Below are positions 53,506 to 62,357 of a stretch of 64,000 nucleotides of DNA, piece by piece. The notes below the pieces were generated by a model. It did no database searches. It was not told the DNA's origin and worked only from the letters and a program-made list of their open reading frames with translations. Made by a program: the position numbers and the translations under genes. Source of the DNA: Lacinutrix sp. WUR7 (GTDB taxonomy: Bacteria; Bacteroidota; Bacteroidia; Flavobacteriales; Flavobacteriaceae); NCBI RefSeq assembly GCF_016864015.1, contig NZ_CP045067.1, positions 2,924,001 through 2,988,000 of the forward strand, given 5' to 3'. How positions within the stretch are numbered: the first letter of the stretch is position 1; the number at the start of each line of letters is the position of its first letter.

Positions 53506-56292
53506 TTAAAGTTTCTCCTTCAAATACTTCCCAGTAATGGAGGCTTTTATTTTTACAATTTCTTCCGGAGTTCCTGCAGCTACTAGTTTACCTCCAGTTT
53601 CTCCTCCTTCAGGACCTAAATCAATAATATGATCTGCACATTTAATCAATTCTAAATTGTGCTCAACAACGATGATAGAATGTCCTTTTTCAATTAAAGC
53701 GTAAAAAGATTTTAGTAATTTTTGAATATCATGAAAATGTAATCCTGTGGTTGGTTCATCAAATATAAATAGGGCATTTTCTTGTCGGGAACCTTTTCCT
53801 AAAAAGGTGGCAAGTTTAATACGTTGTGCTTCTCCACCAGAAAGGGTAGAAGAACTCTGACCTAAAGTAACATAACCTAAACCAACATCTTGCAATGGCT
53901 GTAGTTTAGTTTGTATCTTTTTCTGTTCGTGTGCTGTAAAAAACGCAATCGCATCGTCTATAGTAAGGTTTAAAATATCATCAATACTTTTATTACCAAA
54001 AGTGACTTCTAATACTTCCTTTTTAAAACGCTTTCCTTTACAAGTTTCACATTCTAAATGGACATCTGCCATGAATTGCATTTCAATAGTAACTTCACCT
54101 TCTCCTTTACAGGTTTCACAACGACCGCCATCTACATTAAAACTAAAATGTTTGGCAGCGTAGTTTCGTATTTTACTTAATTTCTGACTAGCGTATAAAG
54201 CGCGAATATCATCATAAGCCTTTACATAAGTAACCGGATTTGAACGTGAAGAACGACCAATTGGGTTCTGGTCTATAAATTCAATATGTTTTACATTGGT
54301 ATAGTTTCCCTTTAACTCTGTAAACTGTCCTGGCTTATCTCCAAAACCAGTAAGATGCTTTTGTATGGCAGGAAATAGAATCTTTTTTACTAGTGTACTT
54401 TTTCCACTTCCAGAAACTCCTGTAACTACAGTTAGCATGTTTAAAGGAAAAGTTACATCTATATTTTTAAGATTATTTTCTCTAGCGCCAATTACTTCCA
54501 CAGCATATTTAGAAGTTCTTCGTTTTTTAGGAATTTCAATTTTTAGTGTTTCATTTAAATATTGAGCCGTTAAGGAATTAGAAGCTAAAATATCTTTAAA
54601 TGTTCCTGTAGCAACTACATTTCCACCAAAAGTACCAGCTTCTGGTCCGATATCTATAATTTCGTCAGCTTCTATCATGATGTCTTCATCATGCTCTACC
54701 ACAATTACAGTATTTCCTAAGTCACGAAGCGCTTTTAATACTACTATTAAACGCTCGGTATCTTTTGGATGCAGACCAATACTTGGTTCATCTAAAATAT
54801 ACATAGAACCAACCAAGCTACTACCTAAAGAGGTTGCGAGGTTAATACGCTGACTTTCTCCTCCAGATAGTGAATTCGATTTTCGGTTTAAAGTTAGGTA
54901 GTCTAAACCTACATTAGATAAAAAGGAAAGTCTATTGTTTATTTCTTTTAAAAGTCGTTTAGCAATAGTTAAGTCATTATCACTTAGCGCTAACTGCTTA
55001 AAGAAAATGGCCAATTTATTTAAAGGCATTTCTACTAAATCTGTAATGGTTGCGCCACCAATTTTAATATAATTAGCTTCAATACGTAGACGTTTTCCGT
55101 TACAAACTTTACATTTTGTTTTCCCTCTGTAACGCGATAACATTACTCGGTTTTGAATTTTGTAAGCTTTGCTTTCTAATTCGGAAAAGAAATTATTTAA
55201 ACCTTCAAAGTATTGGTTACCAGTCCAAATTAATTGCTTTTGTTCTGCACTTAACTCAAAATAAGGTTTATGAATAGGAAAATTATAATGATGTGAATTA
55301 TTTACTAATTGATCTTTATACCAACTCATACTTTCTCCACGCCAAGGAAAAATAGCGTTTTCATACACCGAAAGTGCTGTATTTGGGATTACCAAATCGT
55401 CATCGATACCAATAACATCTCCATAACCTTCGCATTTAGGACAAGCGCCATAAGGATTATTAAAACTGAATAAATGTACATTTGGTTCTAAAAAGGTAAT
55501 GCCATCCAATTCAAACTTATTACTAAACTGTTGTTGTTTATTATCGCTTAAGGTTTCTAAGTAACATTCTCCTTTCCCTTCAAAAAAAGCGGTTTGTGTT
55601 GCATCTGCTAGTCGGTTGTAAAAGTCTTCATCCTCTTTGGTGATAATTCGATCTACCACCAAGAAGATATCTTTTACATTCGCTTTAATATCTTGGGTTT
55701 CGTCTAAACGAATAATTTCGTCTTTAACTTTAATTCTAGCATATCCTTGCTGATTTAAAACCTTCAGTTTGTCTTGTAATTCTCTTCCTTCTTCTAAATG
55801 AATAGGAGCGAGGAGCAAGAGTTTTTCCCCTTCAGCAAAAGATTTTACATATTTAATGACATCTGCAACGGTATCTTTTTTTACTTCTTTTCCAGATTTA
55901 GGAGAGTAGGTTTTACCAATTCTAGCAAATAAAAGTTTGAGGTAATCGTAAATTTCGGTACTAGTACCTACGGTAGAACGGGGATTGGTAGAATTTACTT
56001 TTTGCTCGATAGCAATAGCAGGAGCAATTCCTTTAATATAATCTACTTTAGGTTTGTTTAACCGACCTAAGAACTGTCTAGCATAACTAGATAAACTTTC
56101 AACATAACGTCTTTGTCCTTCTGCATATAAGGTGTCAAAAGCCAAACTTGACTTTCCAGAACCAGATAAACCCGTAATTACGACTAATTTGTTTCTTGGG
56201 ATTACGACATCAATATTTTTAAGGTTATGCAATTTTGCACCTTTAATGATGATATTTTGTTTCGGATTTACTTCAGAAATATTAGTGTACAT
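53506..56292 (-). CDS. uvrA: Excinuclease ABC subunit A
   Basis: UvrA finds DNA damage for nucleotide excision repair with UvrB and UvrC. The 928-residue protein has two ABC ATPase modules with Walker A motifs GLSGSGKSS near residue 40 and GVSGSGKST near residue 630, two LSGGE signatures, and the zinc-binding pairs [24 protein letters not shown] and CETCKGKR. All are intact, so it is functional. The start at 56292 adds about 10 residues before the core [13 protein letters not shown] and fits the -7 element upstream. A two-helix membrane-protein gene follows directly. Confidence 0.97.
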   Translation of the reverse strand: MYTNISEVNPKQNIIIKGAKLHNLKNIDVVIPRNKLVVITGLSGSGKSSLAFDTLYAEGQRRYVESLSSYARQFLGRLNKPKVDYIKGIAPAIAIEQKVNSTNPRSTVGTSTEIYDYLKLLFARIGKTYSPKSGKEVKKDTVADVIKYVKSFAEGEKLLLLAPIHLEEGRELQDKLKVLNQQGYARIKVKDEIIRLDETQDIKANVKDIFLVVDRIITKEDEDFYNRLADATQTAFFEGKGECYLETLSDNKQQQFSNKFELDGITFLEPNVHLFSFNNPYGACPKCEGYGDVIGIDDDLVIPNTALSVYENAIFPWRGESMSWYKDQLVNNSHHYNFPIHKPYFELSAEQKQLIWTGNQYFEGLNNFFSELESKAYKIQNRVMLSRYRGKTKCKVCNGKRLRIEANYIKIGGATITDLVEMPLNKLAIFFKQLALSDNDLTIAKRLLKEINNRLSFLSNVGLDYLTLNRKSNSLSGGESQRINLATSLGSSLVGSMYILDEPSIGLHPKDTERLIVVLKALRDLGNTVIVVEHDEDIMIEADEIIDIGPEAGTFGGNVVATGTFKDILASNSLTAQYLNETLKIEIPKKRRTSKYAVEVIGARENNLKNIDVTFPLNMLTVVTGVSGSGKSTLVKKILFPAIQKHLTGFGDKPGQFTELKGNYTNVKHIEFIDQNPIGRSSRSNPVTYVKAYDDIRALYASQKLSKIRNYAAKHFSFNVDGGRCETCKGEGEVTIEMQFMADVHLECETCKGKRFKKEVLEVTFGNKSIDDILNLTIDDAIAFFTAHEQKKIQTKLQPLQDVGLGYVTLGQSSSTLSGGEAQRIKLATFLGKGSRQENALFIFDEPTTGLHFHDIQKLLKSFYALIEKGHSIIVVEHNLELIKCADHIIDLGPEGGETGGKLVAAGTPEEIVKIKASITGKYLKEKL

Positions 56293-56315
56293 AAGCTTTT
56301 AAAGGAATAATTGTG

Positions 56316-56323
56316 CAAAGATA
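56316..56323 (-). promoter_or_regulatory. Promoter -7 element for uvrA
   Basis: On the minus strand the bases read TATCTTTG, exact TAnnTTTG, 23 bases upstream of the ATG at 56292. No LexA-like box was recognised nearby. Confidence 0.55.
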
Positions 56324-56389
56324 CTACAACTAGTTCAGCATAAAAAATAGATTATTGTGTAATAAAATGTTAAAAAAAGTATTTATTTT

Positions 56390-56421
56390 TTGTTTTTTAG
56401 GAATGATTCTTGTTATATTTG
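56390..56421 (+). promoter_or_regulatory. Promoter of the sigma-factor gene (TTG-N21-TATATTTG)
   Basis: TTG at 56390-56392, a 21-base spacer and TATATTTG at 56414-56421 form a full Bacteroidota consensus promoter. The ATG is at 56530, leaving a leader of about 100 bases. Confidence 0.75.
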
Positions 56422-56529
56422 ACTCATACTAACATAAATAACAAAATACTAGCTTATAGCATAACATTACTTTTTAAATTTTAACCCCAAGTATTAGAAG
56501 GCTTTCTTCTGTGCAAAAAAGTAATCATT

Positions 56530-57114
56530 ATGCAAAAAGAACTTACAACCGACGCTACTCTTGTTAGTAACTACATTAAAGGAGATGAAAGCGCACTAGG
56601 AATTTTAATTACCAGACACAAACAGCGAATCTACAGTTTTATATACTCTAAAGTATATGACAAAGATATTGCAGAAGATATTTTTCAAGATACTTTTATT
56701 AAGGTTATACGAACATTAAAAAAAGGTTCTTATAATGAAGAAGGTAAGTTTTTACCTTGGGTTATGCGTATCTCTCATAATTTGGTTATCGATCATTTTA
56801 GAAAAAGTAATCGAATGCCTAAATTTAGTAATACGGGTGAATTTAGTATTTTTTCTGTACTGAGTGATAGTGCTTTGGATGCCGAAAAAACAATCATTAA
56901 AGAACAGGTAGAACGTGATGTACGACGTGTTATGGATGAGTTACCAGAAGATCAAAAAGAGGTTTTGGTAATGCGTATGTATAACGATATGAGCTTTAAA
57001 GAAATTTCTGAAAAAACAGGTGTAAGCATAAACACTGCTTTGGGTAGAATGCGATATGCTTTAATTAACATGCGAAAAATTATTGATAAGCATAATATTA
57101 TTTTGACTAATTAA
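56530..57114 (+). CDS. RNA polymerase sigma factor, sigma-70/ECF type
   Basis: The 194-residue protein has the region-2 core (about residues 20-90), with DIAEDIFQDTFIKVIRTL and FLPWVMRISHNLVIDHFRKSNR, and region 4 (about 130-185), with LPEDQKEVLVMRMYNDMSFKEISEKTGVSINTALGRM as the helix-turn-helix. Regions 1 and 3 are absent, as expected for an ECF sigma. It is preceded by a strong housekeeping-type promoter, so it is probably expressed steadily and controlled otherwise. A 48-residue gene follows after about 50 bases in the position where an anti-sigma factor would normally be, but that protein has no membrane helix. Regulon unknown. Confidence 0.9.
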   Translation: MQKELTTDATLVSNYIKGDESALGILITRHKQRIYSFIYSKVYDKDIAEDIFQDTFIKVIRTLKKGSYNEEGKFLPWVMRISHNLVIDHFRKSNRMPKFSNTGEFSIFSVLSDSALDAEKTIIKEQVERDVRRVMDELPEDQKEVLVMRMYNDMSFKEISEKTGVSINTALGRMRYALINMRKIIDKHNIILTN

Positions 57115-57164
57115 CAATAATATAAAGTATGTTTCGTTTTTAGAGTATAACAAACACATTTTAA

Positions 57165-57311
57165 ATGGCAAAACTTTACTCTAAACATCCTAAAAAGGAA
57201 CAAATTAACCAGAATCCTAAACAAGAAACAATAGATTTTCTTCTTAGTTATTCTAAATCTTTAAGTGTATTACACTACAATAACTTGAAGTTTGAAACAC
57301 TTCTAAACTAA
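57165..57311 (+). CDS. 48-residue protein after the sigma-factor gene
   Basis: An ATG at 57165 opens a frame of 48 residues starting MAKLYSKHPKKEQINQN, with a helical second half (TIDFLLSYSKSLSVLHY, then NNLKFETLLN). It has no signal peptide or membrane segment and is basic at the N-terminus. The frame ends three bases before the first base of a strong terminator, which is good evidence that it is a real translated gene in the sigma-factor transcript. Its role could be to bind the sigma factor or another protein, but nothing in the sequence shows this. It could be missed by automatic annotation. Confidence 0.75.
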   Translation: MAKLYSKHPKKEQINQNPKQETIDFLLSYSKSLSVLHYNNLKFETLLN

Positions 57312-57313
57312 AT

Positions 57314-57349
57314 AAAAAAAGTTCTGATTTTTAATCAGGACTTTTTTTT
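57314..57349 (+). terminator. Terminator after the sigma-factor operon
   Basis: AAAAAAAGTTCTGATT pairs with AATCAGGACTTTTTTT, with one wobble and a 3-base loop. It starts 3 bases after the 48-residue gene. Confidence 0.92.
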
Positions 57350-57371
57350 ATTCCTACGTAAGCAGGAATCT
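57350..57371. repeat. REP-like element ATTCCTACGTAAGCAGGAAT
   Basis: An imperfect palindrome related to the one at 29887-29902. Similar bacterial repeats of this type are common between flavobacterial genes. Confidence 0.5.
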
Positions 57372-57422
57372 CTTAGAATTAATTCTATTTTTTAATTAGG
57401 AATAGAAACAAAATATAACCTT

Positions 57423-57512
57423 AAAAATAGCTTCACACTTTAGGGCATACGCTCCAAATTTTCCATTTAGGAAAATCCAACTCTTCTTGACTAAAGAGAG
57501 GTGCAAGTTCTA
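57423..57512 (-). repeat. Interspersed repeat, copy D
   Basis: It keeps the core AAAATAGCTTC..GCTCC..AAAATCC..CTAAAGAGAGG of copies A, B and E with more divergence. It ends 37 bases beyond the stop of the minus-strand lipoprotein gene. Confidence 0.65.
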
Positions 57513-57549
57513 ATATTGTTTTTTTAAACGACAATGCTATTATTTACTT

Positions 57550-58107
57550 TTAGAGTTGGTTTTTTTTTGTAAATAATAATTCTTCATAATTATACGTGTT
57601 TAAATATTCTATTCTAATCTTTTCTAAATGTTTGCTTACTAAATCTTTATTTTTATAATCTTCAGACAAACAGTTTTTTAAATTTTCATCAAAAACGGTT
57701 AATACTAAATAGTAGTTTCCTTTTAATCTACTTGTATGTGCGCTTTCTAAAATTGGATTATTTCCATTCTGTTCCCGTTTTGCATCTACTAAAATAGGAA
57801 CTAAATTTATTGTTTTTGTTTCTCTTTCTGTTTCATAAAAAGATAAAGAATAGGTTTCTCCATCTATTAGTATTGGTACATTGCTTTCTACATCTATGTA
57901 GTCTCTTTTAAATTTATTATTGATATAGGTATAAAAATGATTTGCATCTTTTGGGTCTTCAAAAATAAAAGCGTTTTGTTTTGGCAATCCTTTTTTGAAT
58001 TTTTTAGCTACCATTAGTTTATAGGTCTCAATTTTTGGTGCTATTTTGGTTGGTATACAGGAAGTAAAAACGAATATAACAATAATAAATAATGCTGTGA
58101 TTTTCAT
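57550..58107 (-). CDS. Lipoprotein of unknown function
   Basis: The 185-residue protein has a short signal peptide and a lipobox, MKITALFIIVIFVFTSC, so Cys17 should be acylated and the protein anchored in a membrane facing the periplasm or outside. The mature part has mixed alpha/beta character with no domain I recognise. The gene is flanked by two copies of the same 100-bp repeat in the same orientation (57423-57512 and 58154-58241), which is unusual. The neighbours, a sigma-factor operon and nth, give no functional hint. Confidence 0.78.
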   Translation of the reverse strand: MKITALFIIVIFVFTSCIPTKIAPKIETYKLMVAKKFKKGLPKQNAFIFEDPKDANHFYTYINNKFKRDYIDVESNVPILIDGETYSLSFYETERETKTINLVPILVDAKREQNGNNPILESAHTSRLKGNYYLVLTVFDENLKNCLSEDYKNKDLVSKHLEKIRIEYLNTYNYEELLFTKKNQL

Positions 58108-58153
58108 AAATATATTTTAGAAATAGCAACAATTAGTATGCCATGAATTCTTT

Positions 58154-58241
58154 AAAAATAGCTTCGCATTTTGGGGCAAACGCTCCGAATTTTCTTTTTA
58201 GGAAAATCCACCTTTCTTTAACTAAAGAGTGGAGCAAGTAC
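58154..58241 (-). repeat. Interspersed repeat, copy E
   Basis: Same orientation and layout as copies A, B and D, with the hairpin TTTCTTTA/TAAAGA. It ends 30 bases beyond the stop of nth (58272). Confidence 0.7.
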
Positions 58242-58271
58242 TATTAATAATTTTATAAAACAATAATATTC

Positions 58272-58928
58272 TTATTTGCTATTCGCGTAATACGCTTTTA
58301 AAACAGTACTTCTACCAATAGTTTTAGTAATAATATCCTTTTCTAAATCCCATCCTCGTGCTGGAGAATATTCTCTACCATACCAAATAATTTGTAAGTG
58401 TAAATCATTCCAAAGTTCTTTTGGAAATATTCGTTTGGCGTCTTTTTCGGTTTGCGTAACGTTTTTTCCGTTGGTTAAATTCCATCGGTACATTAATCGA
58501 TGTATATGTGTGTCTACAGGAAAAGCAGGAACTCCAAATGCTTGACTCATAACTACACTAGCGGTTTTGTGCCCTACAGCTGGAAGTTCTTCTAAATATT
58601 CGAAACTTTGAGGAACAATACCATTATGTTTTTCAATTAAAATTTTTGATAAACCATAGATGCCTTTACTTTTCATTGGCGACAATCCGCAAGGTCTAAT
58701 GATTTCCTTAATTTCTTCCACAGAAAGTTTTATCATATCATAAGGGTTATCTGCTTTTGCAAAGAGTAAAGGGGTAATTTTATTTACTCTTACATCTGTA
58801 CATTGTGCAGAAAGTAAAACAGCAATTAGCAACGTATATGGATCTTTATGGTCTAATGGAATTGGTATTTCTGGATATAGCTTGTTTAACGTTGTTATAA
58901 CAAAATCTACTTTTTCTTGTTTGGTCAT
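58272..58928 (-). CDS. nth: Endonuclease III-like DNA glycosylase lacking the iron-sulfur cluster
   Basis: Endonuclease III removes oxidised pyrimidines and cuts the strand in base excision repair. I start this 218-residue protein at 58928 (MTKQEKVDFVITTL), the standard N-terminus; an extension to 58994 would run over the bcp promoter and start. The helix-hairpin-helix ELPAVGHKTASVV and the catalytic Lys121 and Asp139 (in FPVDTHIHRL) are intact. The four cysteines that usually bind the [4Fe-4S] cluster are missing: residues 183-218 contain no Cys. The protein should still be a glycosylase/lyase, since both catalytic residues remain. Divergent from bcp. Confidence 0.9.
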   Translation of the reverse strand: MTKQEKVDFVITTLNKLYPEIPIPLDHKDPYTLLIAVLLSAQCTDVRVNKITPLLFAKADNPYDMIKLSVEEIKEIIRPCGLSPMKSKGIYGLSKILIEKHNGIVPQSFEYLEELPAVGHKTASVVMSQAFGVPAFPVDTHIHRLMYRWNLTNGKNVTQTEKDAKRIFPKELWNDLHLQIIWYGREYSPARGWDLEKDIITKTIGRSTVLKAYYANSK

Positions 58929-58933
58929 TATTG

Positions 58934-58941
58934 TATCTTTG
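58934..58941 (+). promoter_or_regulatory. Promoter -7 element for bcp
   Basis: TATCTTTG, exact TAnnTTTG, lies 19 bases before the bcp ATG at 58961 and supports placing the divergent nth start at 58928. Confidence 0.55.
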
Positions 58942-58960
58942 AAAAACAAAAATAAGAAAT

Positions 58961-59413
58961 ATGAAGACATTACAGGTAGGAGATACGGTTCCAAATTTCA
59001 CAGTGAATAATCAAGATGGTGAAGCAATATCTTTAAGCGATTATAAAGGAAAGAAACTGATTGTTTTCTTTTACCCAAAAGCGAGTACACCTGGTTGTAC
59101 GGCAGAGGCTTGTAATTTACGAGATAATTACAAAGTATTACAAGAGAAAGGTTACGAGTTACTAGGTGTTAGTGCCGATTCTGAAAAAAGACAAACCAAT
59201 TTTAGAAATAAATATGTGTTTCCTTTTCCGTTATTGGCAGATGAAGATAAAGTCGTTATTAATGCTTTTGGTGTTTGGGGAGAAAAGAAATTTATGGGAA
59301 AAACCTATGATGGTATTCATAGAAAAACTTTTATTGTGGATGAAAATGGAGTAGTAGCGAGAGTTATTGATAAAGTGAAAACAAAAGATCACGCAGCACA
59401 GATTTTAGAATAA
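58961..59413 (+). CDS. bcp: Thioredoxin-dependent thiol peroxidase (Bcp/PrxQ)
   Basis: The enzyme reduces hydrogen peroxide and organic hydroperoxides with electrons from thioredoxin. The 150-residue protein is a PrxQ-type peroxiredoxin: peroxidatic Cys46 and resolving Cys51 lie in the same helix, in KASTPGCTAEACNLRD, five residues apart. The upstream FFYPKAS and the later FPLLADEDK segment complete the thioredoxin-like fold. The start at 58961 follows a -7 element. It is divergent from the endonuclease III gene, so peroxide defence and oxidative-base repair lie side by side. High confidence. Confidence 0.94.
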   Translation: MKTLQVGDTVPNFTVNNQDGEAISLSDYKGKKLIVFFYPKASTPGCTAEACNLRDNYKVLQEKGYELLGVSADSEKRQTNFRNKYVFPFPLLADEDKVVINAFGVWGEKKFMGKTYDGIHRKTFIVDENGVVARVIDKVKTKDHAAQILE

Positions 59414-59436
59414 AAAGTAACAATATAAAGTATAAA

Positions 59437-59473
59437 AAAAGACCTTACTAAGTTTATCTAAGTAAGGTCTTTT
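59437..59473. terminator. Terminator between bcp and the unknown gene
   Basis: AAAAGACCTTACT pairs with AGTAAGGTCTTTT over 13 bp with an 11-base loop. It sits between converging genes (ends at 59413 and 59496) and may serve both. Confidence 0.88.
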
Positions 59474-59495
59474 CTAATTTTATAGAATTTCTAAT

Positions 59496-60950
59496 TTATT
59501 GATCTTCGCTATAAATCTCTTCGGTTTCGCAACTAAATAAACTTTTCTCTTTTATAATTTTAGATACACCTTCAGGAAGCATGCCTTCCCAACCGGATTC
59601 TCCGTTAGATATCATTTTTAAAACTTTACGAGAAAATACAGAAAGTATTTTAGGATCATAATCTGCTATATCTACTACTTTTCCGTTGTACTTAAAGAAT
59701 TTATATAATTCTTTCATTCTAGGATGTACTTTTAAATCTTCACTTGTTGTTAAAGTACCATCTCCATTTTCCATAGGATATAAATACACACGTAAATCTT
59801 TAAAGAATAATTTACCAAAAGCTTCTAGAATTCCTCCACTTAAATGACGGTAATATTTCTCGTCAAAAATATCGACTAAATTATTCACTCCCATTGCAAG
59901 TCCCATTCTGGCTTTAGAGTATTGTGAGAAGTATTCTACCAGTTTGTAATATTCTTGGAAGTTGGATATTAAAACGGTTTGACCAAGAGAACAAAGTAAT
60001 CTTGCTCTATCCATAAAGTCTTGCTCGTCTATTTCACCTTCCGCACGAAGATTAGATAATGTAATTTCAAAAATTACTTGTGTCTTTTCTTCGTCTACTT
60101 TATTTTCTTTTATAAACATGTCATAAGATTTATGAAACATATCCATATTTACCTTTGTAACAGGTCTAAAGCTACCACGAAGTGCTAATATATTCTTCTT
60201 ATAAAGTACTCTTGCTGGTAAAACATTGTTTCCATCTGGTGCAAACATAATAGCATCTGTCATGCCATTTTTAACCAGTTGTAAACTCATTAATCTATTA
60301 TCTACATCTTCAAAAGCAGGACCAGAGAAATTAATAGTATCAATTTCTAGTTGGTCTTTATCTAAGTGATCGTATAAATATTTTAATAATTTTTTAGGTT
60401 CGTTGTACTTATAAAAAGCACCATAAATTAGGTTCGTACCTAAAATACCTAAAGTTTCTTGTTGTAGTCTCGCATCGTTTTCTTTAAAACGAAGGTGTAA
60501 TATAATTTCGTTATAATCTTGATCTGGATCTATTTGGTATTTAATACCTACCCAACCATGGCCTTTGTATTTTTTAGCAAAATCTATAGTTGCTACTGTA
60601 TTTGCGTACGAGAAAAATAATTTATTAGGATGGTCATCACGAGTTAATCGCTCTTCCATTAGTCTAACTTCATGATTTAACATTTTACGTAAACGCGCTT
60701 CGGTTACATAACGCTTATCTTCTTCAATACCATAAATGGCATCACTAAAGGCTTTATCATAAGCAGACATTGCTTTAGCTATGGTACCAGAAGCTCCTCC
60801 AGCTCTAAAGAATTGACGAACAGTTTCTTGTCCAGCGCCTATTTCGGCAAAGGTTCCGTAAATGTTTTCGTTTAAGTTTATTCGAAGTGCTTTTGTTTTC
60901 AACGAAGGAATTTCATCAAACTCTTTATCACCTTTAATGGTTATTTCCAT
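59496..60950 (-). CDS. Conserved-looking cytosolic protein of unknown function
   Basis: The 484-residue protein is soluble, acidic and well composed. It has no signal peptide or membrane segment. Blocks that look conserved include AEIGAGQETVRQFFRAGGASGTIAKAMSAYDK (about 37-68), FAPDGNNVLPARVLYKKN (about 237-254) and FEAFGKLFFKDLRVYLYP-like text near residue 390. Homologues in Bacteroidota are sometimes labelled as nicotinate-nucleotide adenylyltransferase, but I see no nucleotidyltransferase HxGH motif, so that label is not supported. It stands alone on the minus strand, divergent from a PhnP-like hydrolase. Gene real; function unknown. Confidence 0.82.
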   Translation of the reverse strand: MEITIKGDKEFDEIPSLKTKALRINLNENIYGTFAEIGAGQETVRQFFRAGGASGTIAKAMSAYDKAFSDAIYGIEEDKRYVTEARLRKMLNHEVRLMEERLTRDDHPNKLFFSYANTVATIDFAKKYKGHGWVGIKYQIDPDQDYNEIILHLRFKENDARLQQETLGILGTNLIYGAFYKYNEPKKLLKYLYDHLDKDQLEIDTINFSGPAFEDVDNRLMSLQLVKNGMTDAIMFAPDGNNVLPARVLYKKNILALRGSFRPVTKVNMDMFHKSYDMFIKENKVDEEKTQVIFEITLSNLRAEGEIDEQDFMDRARLLCSLGQTVLISNFQEYYKLVEYFSQYSKARMGLAMGVNNLVDIFDEKYYRHLSGGILEAFGKLFFKDLRVYLYPMENGDGTLTTSEDLKVHPRMKELYKFFKYNGKVVDIADYDPKILSVFSRKVLKMISNGESGWEGMLPEGVSKIIKEKSLFSCETEEIYSEDQ

Positions 60951-61052
60951 TTTAAATTTGGTTTTCTTGCTATTAAATTACCATTTAGCGATTGTAAGCA
61001 TAACTGGTATAACAAAGATATTAAATAAGTGTACCAAACAAAAAAATAAACT

Positions 61053-61060
61053 TATTTTTG
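61053..61060 (+). promoter_or_regulatory. Promoter -7 element for the PhnP-like gene
   Basis: TATTTTTG, exact TAnnTTTG, lies 19 bases before the TTG start at 61080. Confidence 0.55.
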
Positions 61061-61079
61061 TTTTAAAATCTATATACAA

Positions 61080-61841
61080 TTGAAAGTAACTTTTCTTGGC
61101 ACAGGAACTTCACAAGGTATTCCAGTTATTGGAAGCACACATCCGGTATGTTTAAGCAATAATCCAAAAGATAAAAGGTTGCGTGTTTCTGTAATGATTA
61201 CGCATAATGATAACGTGTATGTTATAGACTGCGGACCAGATTTTAGAGCGCAAATGCTGAAACAAAATGCAACCAAATTAGATGCTATTTTGTTTACGCA
61301 TGAACATGCAGACCATACTGCAGGATTAGATGACATAAGACCTTTCTTTTTTAAACAAGGCGATATTCCTATTTATGCGCATCAAAGAGTATTGGAATCT
61401 CTTAGAAGACGATTTGATTATATTTTTGAAACTGAAAACAAATATCCAGGAGCACCAAGTGTTGCGCAAAATAGGATAACAAATGCGCCATTTTATATTG
61501 AAGATTTTAAAGTTACTCCAATTAATGGGATGCATAATAATTTGCAAGTTTTCGGATTCCGATTAGAAGATTTTGCATATTTAACAGATATGAAAACAGT
61601 TGCAGACGAAGAGATTGAAAAGCTTAAAAACTTAGATGTTTTGGTAATTAATGCATTGCGCGAAAAAGAACATATTTCCCATTTTAATTTAGAAGAAGCA
61701 TTAGCATTTATTGAAAAAGTAAAACCTAAAAAAGCCTATTTAACACATATAAGTCATTGGCTAGGTTTTCATGATGAAGTACAACAAAAACTTCCTGAAA
61801 ACGTTTATCTGGCTTATGATGGATTAACCATTAACCTATAA
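61080..61841 (+). CDS. Metallo-beta-lactamase-fold hydrolase, PhnP-like
   Basis: The 253-residue protein has the fold's N-terminal MKVTFLGTGTSQGIPVIGS and the zinc motif THEHADH at 73-79 (His74, His76, Asp78, His79), with further ligands in NGMHNN and near the C-terminal THISHWLGF. The length and the GTSQGIP start place it with PhnP-type phosphodiesterases (cyclic ribose phosphates) rather than with RNase Z. No phosphonate genes are near, so the substrate is open. The start is a TTG at 61080, chosen because it gives the exact family N-terminus and follows a -7 element. A gene at 61854 follows after 12 bases. Confidence 0.88.
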   Translation: MKVTFLGTGTSQGIPVIGSTHPVCLSNNPKDKRLRVSVMITHNDNVYVIDCGPDFRAQMLKQNATKLDAILFTHEHADHTAGLDDIRPFFFKQGDIPIYAHQRVLESLRRRFDYIFETENKYPGAPSVAQNRITNAPFYIEDFKVTPINGMHNNLQVFGFRLEDFAYLTDMKTVADEEIEKLKNLDVLVINALREKEHISHFNLEEALAFIEKVKPKKAYLTHISHWLGFHDEVQQKLPENVYLAYDGLTINL

Positions 61842-61853
61842 CTAATTACCATT

Positions 61854-62357
61854 ATGAAGAGTAAAATTTTTATGTACTTATTTATTTTCACAGCATTACT
61901 TGTTGTTTTTCAATATGTAAATTCTAAAAATGTATTTGAAGCGGATACAGCCCAACTAGAGGGGTATAAAACGAAAATTGAAAAGTATAAAGATTCTGTC
62001 ACTGTTTTAGGGGATAAAGCTTTTCAATATTCCGAATTTAGTTTAGGCTATTCTGATGAAGCTTTAGACTATATAGAAAAACGTGGTTATGATAGTGACC
62101 AATTAATAGCACTTATTGAAGAATCTCTTTATGAGTTAAATTTAAAGGAAGGAGATAATCCCTTAGTGCCTTATGCTGCAATGTCTTCTGGCGGAAAAAT
62201 GATTATTAATGCGATTCGCGTTCTAAACCACAAATGGTTAATTTGTAACTTTAATGATGGCGAATATTGGGGCGAATTATTTTTAAAATATACCATTGGC
62301 GAAAACGGTGAAATTATTTTTGAAGTTGTAGATTCCCTTTTATATACAACTAATTAA
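61854..62357 (+). CDS. Exported or membrane-anchored protein of unknown function
   Basis: The 167-residue protein starts with one hydrophobic segment (residues 5-22, FMYLFIFTALLVVFQYV) followed by the Lys/Asp-rich stretch LEGYKTKIEKYKDSV, so it is an anchored or secreted protein. The C-terminal half, with HKWLICNFNDGEYWGELFLKY, looks like a small beta-rich domain. I recognise no named family. It starts 12 bases after the PhnP-like gene and is likely in the same transcript. Its last 8 bases overlap the end of the converging gene at 62350. Confidence 0.75.
   Translation: MKSKIFMYLFIFTALLVVFQYVNSKNVFEADTAQLEGYKTKIEKYKDSVTVLGDKAFQYSEFSLGYSDEALDYIEKRGYDSDQLIALIEESLYELNLKEGDNPLVPYAAMSSGGKMIINAIRVLNHKWLICNFNDGEYWGELFLKYTIGENGEIIFEVVDSLLYTTN

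Noticed and set aside
59496-60950. Nicotinate-nucleotide adenylyltransferase
   Set aside because: No HxGH nucleotidyltransferase motif or Rossmann pattern is present.
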